A program made the position numbers and the translations under genes. A stretch of DNA of 64,000 bases from JANQGH01 sp039177555 (GTDB lineage: Bacteria; Pseudomonadota; Alphaproteobacteria; DSM-16000; Inquilinaceae): contig JBCDFV010000007.1 in NCBI GenBank assembly GCA_039177555.1, forward strand, positions 62,001 through 126,000. Reading direction: 5' to 3'. Under the pieces are notes generated by a model. That model saw only the letters and a program-made list of their open reading frames with translations, searched no databases and was not told the DNA's origin. This document shows, one piece after another, positions 60,593-64,000 of the stretch; the first letter of the stretch is position 1, and every line of letters starts with the position of its first letter.

Positions 60593-60635
60593 GTCTGTTC
60601 CAAATATGGAACGATAGACTATCATTGGAACAGTC
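60593..60635. promoter_or_regulatory. IclR-type operator candidate before the nine-gene operon
   Basis: GTTCCA-AATA-TGGAAC (60597-60612) is a 6-4-6 palindrome. A further CTGTTCCAA (60595-60603) pairs with TTGGAACAG (60625-60633), a perfect 9-base inverted repeat with a 21-base gap, so the region holds three half-sites of one motif. It lies 33-75 bases before the ATPase start codon. IclR-family proteins bind short palindromes with TTCC/GGAA cores, and an IclR gene is at 62844. Confidence 0.6.
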
Positions 60636-60680
60636 TAGTGCAGCGCGCGGCTGAGTCAAGCTGAAGGGCGCGATTCGGGG

Positions 60681-61892
60681 TCATGACTTCAGCAGCGATT
60701 TGAGCGGGACGGACGGATCGGCCAGTTGATCGGCCGTGACCGGAATGCCCCGCGTGATCAGGCGCGTCGCAACGCGGATGGCGATCGGGTTGTTGCAGGC
60801 GTGAACGCCGACCAGGGCGCCGTCGACCAGGTAGAAGCAAGTGTGATCACCGTCGCCATCGCGAACGATCGTGGTCGCATTGTCGGGCGGCGTGCCGAGG
60901 ATCTGGATGTTGGTGCCGTGCTGGTCGGACCAGAACCAGGGGATGTCTTCCGCCGGGCGGTCGAGGTCCAGCAGGGCATGGCCAACCGCGATGCCTTCGT
61001 TCTGGGCGTTGGCCCAGCTTTCCAGGCGCCGGTGGTGGCCCGCCAGATCGCTGTAGCGGTGGGCGACGTCCCCGACCGCGAAGATCGACGGATCGTCGGT
61101 TCGGCCGTGCGCGTCGACGACGATGCCGTTGTCGATGGCCAGGCCGGCCGCTTCGGCCAACTCCACATTCGGCACGATCCCGATGCCGATCAGAAGCGCG
61201 TCGGTTTCCAGCGTGCGCCCATCGGACAGCGTGCAAACGATGCCGGCGTCGCGCTCGTCCAGTGCGGTTACACTGGTATCTAGGCGAACGTCGACGCCAT
61301 TGGCACGGTGGAGGTCGAGCAGATAGGCGCTCAGCAATTCGCTGGCAGCGCGCGAGCATAGGCGCGGCGCGGCTTCGATTACCGTGACCTCGCAGCCCAG
61401 CTTGCGGGCGGTCGCCGCGACCTCAAGCCCGATCCAACCACCGCCAATGATCGTCAGGTGGCCGCCATCCCGCAGGGTCGCGCGCAGGGCGTTTGCATCG
61501 GCCAAGTCGCGCAGCGTGTGGACACGGCCCGCGACCGCCTCCGGCATGGGCAGCGTGCGCGGCCGCCCGCCCGTCGCCAGGACCAGCCAGTCATACGGGA
61601 TCGCGCCATCGTCCAGCAGAACCTGCTTCCGCGGCCGGTCAATGGATCGGACCGTTTGGTTGGGCCGAAAGTCGATGTCCAGCCCGTCGAACACGTCGTG
61701 TGCGAACAGGTGGACGCTGTCGTCCGCCGCCTCGCCGGCCAGTACGGCCGTGGAGAGCGGCGGCCGTTCGTAGGGCCGGTGGGGTTCGTCGCCGATCAAG
61801 GTCAGCGCGCCGCCATAGCCCTTGTCGCGCAGCGTCTTGGCGACCCAGCCGCCGGCCTGGCCAGCGCCGACGATGACGATGGGCCCAGTCAC
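60681..61892 (-). CDS. ferredoxin reductase-type FAD oxidoreductase (Rieske dioxygenase partner)
   Basis: The 403-residue flavoprotein has FAD motif GAGQAG at 9-14, NAD motif GGGWIG at 150-155, and a GIGIVPNVELAEAAGL stretch, the pattern of ferredoxin reductases serving Rieske oxygenases (BphA4/AndAa type). It starts at GTG 61892. No ferredoxin gene is in the window. It probably passes NADH electrons to the Rieske oxygenase at 63659. It is 13 bases from the VOC gene stop. Confidence 0.9.
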   Translation of the reverse strand: MTGPIVIVGAGQAGGWVAKTLRDKGYGGALTLIGDEPHRPYERPPLSTAVLAGEAADDSVHLFAHDVFDGLDIDFRPNQTVRSIDRPRKQVLLDDGAIPYDWLVLATGGRPRTLPMPEAVAGRVHTLRDLADANALRATLRDGGHLTIIGGGWIGLEVAATARKLGCEVTVIEAAPRLCSRAASELLSAYLLDLHRANGVDVRLDTSVTALDERDAGIVCTLSDGRTLETDALLIGIGIVPNVELAEAAGLAIDNGIVVDAHGRTDDPSIFAVGDVAHRYSDLAGHHRRLESWANAQNEGIAVGHALLDLDRPAEDIPWFWSDQHGTNIQILGTPPDNATTIVRDGDGDHTCFYLVDGALVGVHACNNPIAIRVATRLITRGIPVTADQLADPSVPLKSLLKS

Positions 61893-61905
61893 GGCAAAGC
61901 CCTGC

Positions 61906-62829
61906 TCACTTGGCCTTTTGCCGGCGGGTTTCGCCGTCGATACCGCCGGCCACGGCCCATTCGGCGAAGTTGGCGGTGCTGCGCTGCCACTCCTGCGGCT
62001 GCCAGGCGTCGGTGCAGTAGTCCTCGTTGGCGTAATACTCCGCCAAGGCGCCGCAGGGGTTGTGGAAGTACCAGAAATAGGCCGACGAGATCGGGTGCCG
62101 GCCGGGGCCGATCTGGGTCGGCCAGCCCTTGCCGCTGACATAGACGCCGCCGCCGAAGACCTCATGGATATCGCGCACGGTGAAGGCGACATGGTTCAGG
62201 CCGCGCTTCTTGTCCGGGGTCTGCAGCAAGAACAGATTGTGGTGCCCGCCCTCCGCCTTGCAGCGCAGGAAATAGCCGGCCTTCGGATAGCTGTCGGAAA
62301 CGCGGAAGCCCAGCACGTCCGTGTAGAACGCCAGCGTTGCTTCGATATCAGCGGTGAAAAACACCACATGGCCGATCGAGATCGGGTGCGCCCGTTCGTA
62401 GACCGGGCTGCGTTCGTCGATGCGGGCGACATTGCCGGCCGTGTTCGTCGGTGAGCCGCCGACCTGAGGGTCGTGGCGCCGGCTTACCTGCAACTTCAGG
62501 CCCATGCCGTTGGGGTCGGCAACCGACACCCAGTCGTCGCCCTCGCCGAAGTCCGGCCGATCGCGAAGCGCGTCGCGGGCCTCCGCCAGTGCGGCCTCAT
62601 CCGCCAAACCCCACACGACTTGGCGCAAGGTCGGCCCGTCCTCGAAGGCGGGAGGCAGGTCGGCGGCATCGATGGGGCGCACGCGCACTTCGCCGCCATC
62701 CAACGTCGTCCAGACCTTGGCGTCGGCCTGATCGGCTGCGCGGGCCAGGCCCCAATCGTCCAGAAAGCGTTCGCATTCCGGGATGTCGGTTACCCCGAAG
62801 GTGACACCGTCGATGCCGGTGAAGCGCAT
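61906..62829 (-). CDS. extradiol-type VOC dioxygenase
   Basis: This 307-residue two-module VOC protein has the iron-binding triad of type I extradiol dioxygenases: His154 (IGHVVFF), His213 (LNHVAF) and Glu264 (ALAEYYANE). It probably opens a catechol-like ring next to its hydroxyls, or a 3,4-dihydroxy acid. Its N-terminal module has lost ligands, as normal. It lies between the IclR regulator and the flavoprotein. Which catechol it uses is not readable. Confidence 0.88.
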   Translation of the reverse strand: MRFTGIDGVTFGVTDIPECERFLDDWGLARAADQADAKVWTTLDGGEVRVRPIDAADLPPAFEDGPTLRQVVWGLADEAALAEARDALRDRPDFGEGDDWVSVADPNGMGLKLQVSRRHDPQVGGSPTNTAGNVARIDERSPVYERAHPISIGHVVFFTADIEATLAFYTDVLGFRVSDSYPKAGYFLRCKAEGGHHNLFLLQTPDKKRGLNHVAFTVRDIHEVFGGGVYVSGKGWPTQIGPGRHPISSAYFWYFHNPCGALAEYYANEDYCTDAWQPQEWQRSTANFAEWAVAGGIDGETRRQKAK

Positions 62830-62843
62830 GGTGGATCTCCTGA

Positions 62844-63662
62844 CTATCCGGCGTGCGGCATGGGTTCGCGCGCCAGCGCGCGGTGATAGCGCAGCGAGCG
62901 CGATAAGGCGGTTCCCGCCCTCACGACCTGGTCGACCAGCGCGTTGAAGGCCGGGTCGGACGAGGGCGCGCCCCGCAACGTCACGTTTACGGCACCGACG
63001 GACAGGCCGGTCTGGTCGCGCACCGGTGCCGCGATCGTTGAAATGCCTTGCTCAAAGAACGAATCGCTAACCGCGTAGCCGCGCTTGGCGTCGAGCACCA
63101 GCATGGCGGCCAGCGCATCGACGGTCCGGGGCGTCTGTTCGGTGAAGGCCGACATGTCCTGGCCGTCGAACAGCTGGTCCAGCTCATCCTTCGGCATGTC
63201 GATCAGGCTCATCCGGCCAAGCACGGTGCCGTGCATGGGCAGGCGCGTGCCGATCTGCAGGGCGCTGGCAAAGGGCGACTTGCCTTGCGCCTTTTGCACC
63301 ACGACGACGTCGACGCCGTCGCGCAGCACCAAGTGGCTGGCCAAGCCTGTCTGATCGCTCAACTGGTCCAGAACCGGGCGGCCAAGCTCGCTGATGTCCA
63401 GCGACGCCAAACACTCAAAGCCGAGGCTGAGGATCGCCAGGCCGGGACGGAACGACGAGCCGCCCTCTAGCCGTTCCAAGAGCCCGAGATGCTCCAAGGC
63501 CTGAACCAGGCGGTAGACGGTCGTGCGCGGCAGGCCAAGCTCGCGGGCGATTTCCGGCGGGGCAATGCTGCGCCGTCCGGCGTTGAACATTTGCAGGATG
63601 CGGATGCCGCGTTCCAGCCCCGGTACGGGATAGGCCGGTTCGGATTTGCGCTCCGCCGTCAT
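62844..63662 (-). CDS. IclR-family transcriptional regulator
   Basis: The 272-residue regulator has the IclR winged helix (about residues 14-75; ARELGLPRTTVYRLVQALEHLGLL) and the C-terminal effector domain (about 90-262; HGTVLGRMSL, RGYAVSDSFFEQGISTIAAPVRD). IclR proteins bind small aromatic or carbon acids and control catabolic operons. It lies between the Rieske subunit gene and the VOC gene on the same strand, overlapping the Rieske stop. The likely target palindrome is at 60593-60635. Confidence 0.93.
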   Translation of the reverse strand: MTAERKSEPAYPVPGLERGIRILQMFNAGRRSIAPPEIARELGLPRTTVYRLVQALEHLGLLERLEGGSSFRPGLAILSLGFECLASLDISELGRPVLDQLSDQTGLASHLVLRDGVDVVVVQKAQGKSPFASALQIGTRLPMHGTVLGRMSLIDMPKDELDQLFDGQDMSAFTEQTPRTVDALAAMLVLDAKRGYAVSDSFFEQGISTIAAPVRDQTGLSVGAVNVTLRGAPSSDPAFNALVDQVVRAGTALSRSLRYHRALAREPMPHAG

Positions 63663-64000
63663 TCGGCCGCCTCGGCGGGGGCGGCGTCGTTCAGCGCCGC
63701 GACCTGGCTGCGCGCCTGCTTTTCCATGACCCGGCGCAGCCGGCTCAAGCCGACATCGTGCTGGTAGAGGAACTCATGGCCGCGCGCATCCGGTGCCATG
63801 CGCTCCAGAACCACGCGGTCCTGCTCCAGCACCGCCCAATGCAATCCTTCCAGCCGATTGCGGTACAAGAAGCGCCAGACGTCCCGTTGCCAGCCCTGGA
63901 CCTTGCGCACACGCCAGAAGAAGACCTGGGTGTGGTTTTCGTCCATCGGCGTGGCGAAGCCGATGATGTAGAACGAGCCGCCGGGCCCGTGCTGCTTGCG
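63659..64000 (-). CDS. Rieske aromatic-ring-hydroxylating oxygenase alpha subunit, C-terminal fragment
   Basis: The gene runs off the right edge. The 113 residues present read FYIIGFATPMDENHTQVFFWRVRKV, then WAVLEQDRVVLERM and YQHDVGLSRLRRVM, the C-terminal catalytic part of phthalate/vanillate-type Rieske oxygenases. The Rieske [2Fe-2S] and iron ligand residues are outside the window. It overlaps the IclR gene start by four bases. The substrate class cannot be determined. Confidence 0.85.
   Translation of the reverse strand, partial: RKQHGPGGSFYIIGFATPMDENHTQVFFWRVRKVQGWQRDVWRFLYRNRLEGLHWAVLEQDRVVLERMAPDARGHEFLYQHDVGLSRLRRVMEKQARSQVAALNDAAPAEAAE

Overview
The window is GC-rich chromosomal DNA from an alphaproteobacterium, most likely a Rhodospirillales/Kiloniellales-type lineage. 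The evidence is gene content and order: fabA-fabB-fabI divergent from irr; mutM divergent from ubiE; and enoyl-CoA hydratase-rpsT-dnaA-(dnaN-recF-gyrB). I could not run a search, so the genus is left open.

Layout. 1-1761: the end of a polar amino-acid ABC importer (binding protein fragment and two permeases). 1827-2962: a CBS-pair protein and a fasciclin-domain lipoprotein with a terminator, then tRNA-Ala(CGC). 3294-8009: an SDR, phosphoglycerate kinase, a secreted sorbosone-dehydrogenase-like propeller, and a WYL regulator divergent from a glyoxalase-fold protein with a repeated TGACA/TGTCA operator between them. 8022-11097: yciB, AMP nucleosidase and ftsY, packed with overlaps. 11339-11618 and 23732-24004: two cloverleaf-shaped palindromic elements. 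11742-14322: fabI/fabB/fabA facing irr, with the tail of a lost rubrerythrin gene directly behind irr. 15184-24840: housekeeping genes (hydroxyacid dehydrogenase, moeB-like, cysK, an Rrf2 regulator, dut, coaBC, an entericidin-like lipoprotein, ubiE, mutM, enoyl-CoA hydratase). 25018-33559: rpsT, dnaA, a potassium-channel-like gene on the other strand, dnaN, recF, gyrB.

33556-51724 is a benzoate-degradation locus of the aerobic benzoyl-CoA epoxide (box) type. boxR, boxC, boxB and an FprA-type NADPH reductase run rightward. Flavodoxin, a DUF4863 protein, benzoate-CoA ligase, a livKHMGF importer and a tail of hydrolase, thioesterase, enoyl-CoA hydratase, ASCH and acyl-CoA ligase genes run leftward. 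There is no boxA and no boxD in the window. The flavodoxin and the FprA-like reductase look like a replacement electron chain for BoxB. TGCA-type repeats mark the boxR/flavodoxin, boxC and livK upstream regions.

51743-64000 is a second leftward catabolic island, cut by the right edge. It contains a Rieske oxygenase alpha subunit (partial), an IclR regulator, an extradiol-type VOC dioxygenase, a ferredoxin-reductase-type flavoprotein, and then a nine-gene operon: NMT1-type ABC importer, cupin, SDR, alpha/beta hydrolase, ThDP enzyme, aspartate-dehydrogenase-like enzyme and aldehyde dehydrogenase. A palindromic GTTCCA/TGGAAC operator precedes the operon. I do not recognise this combination as a described pathway. 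With the BoxA-less box locus it is the best candidate for new biology here.
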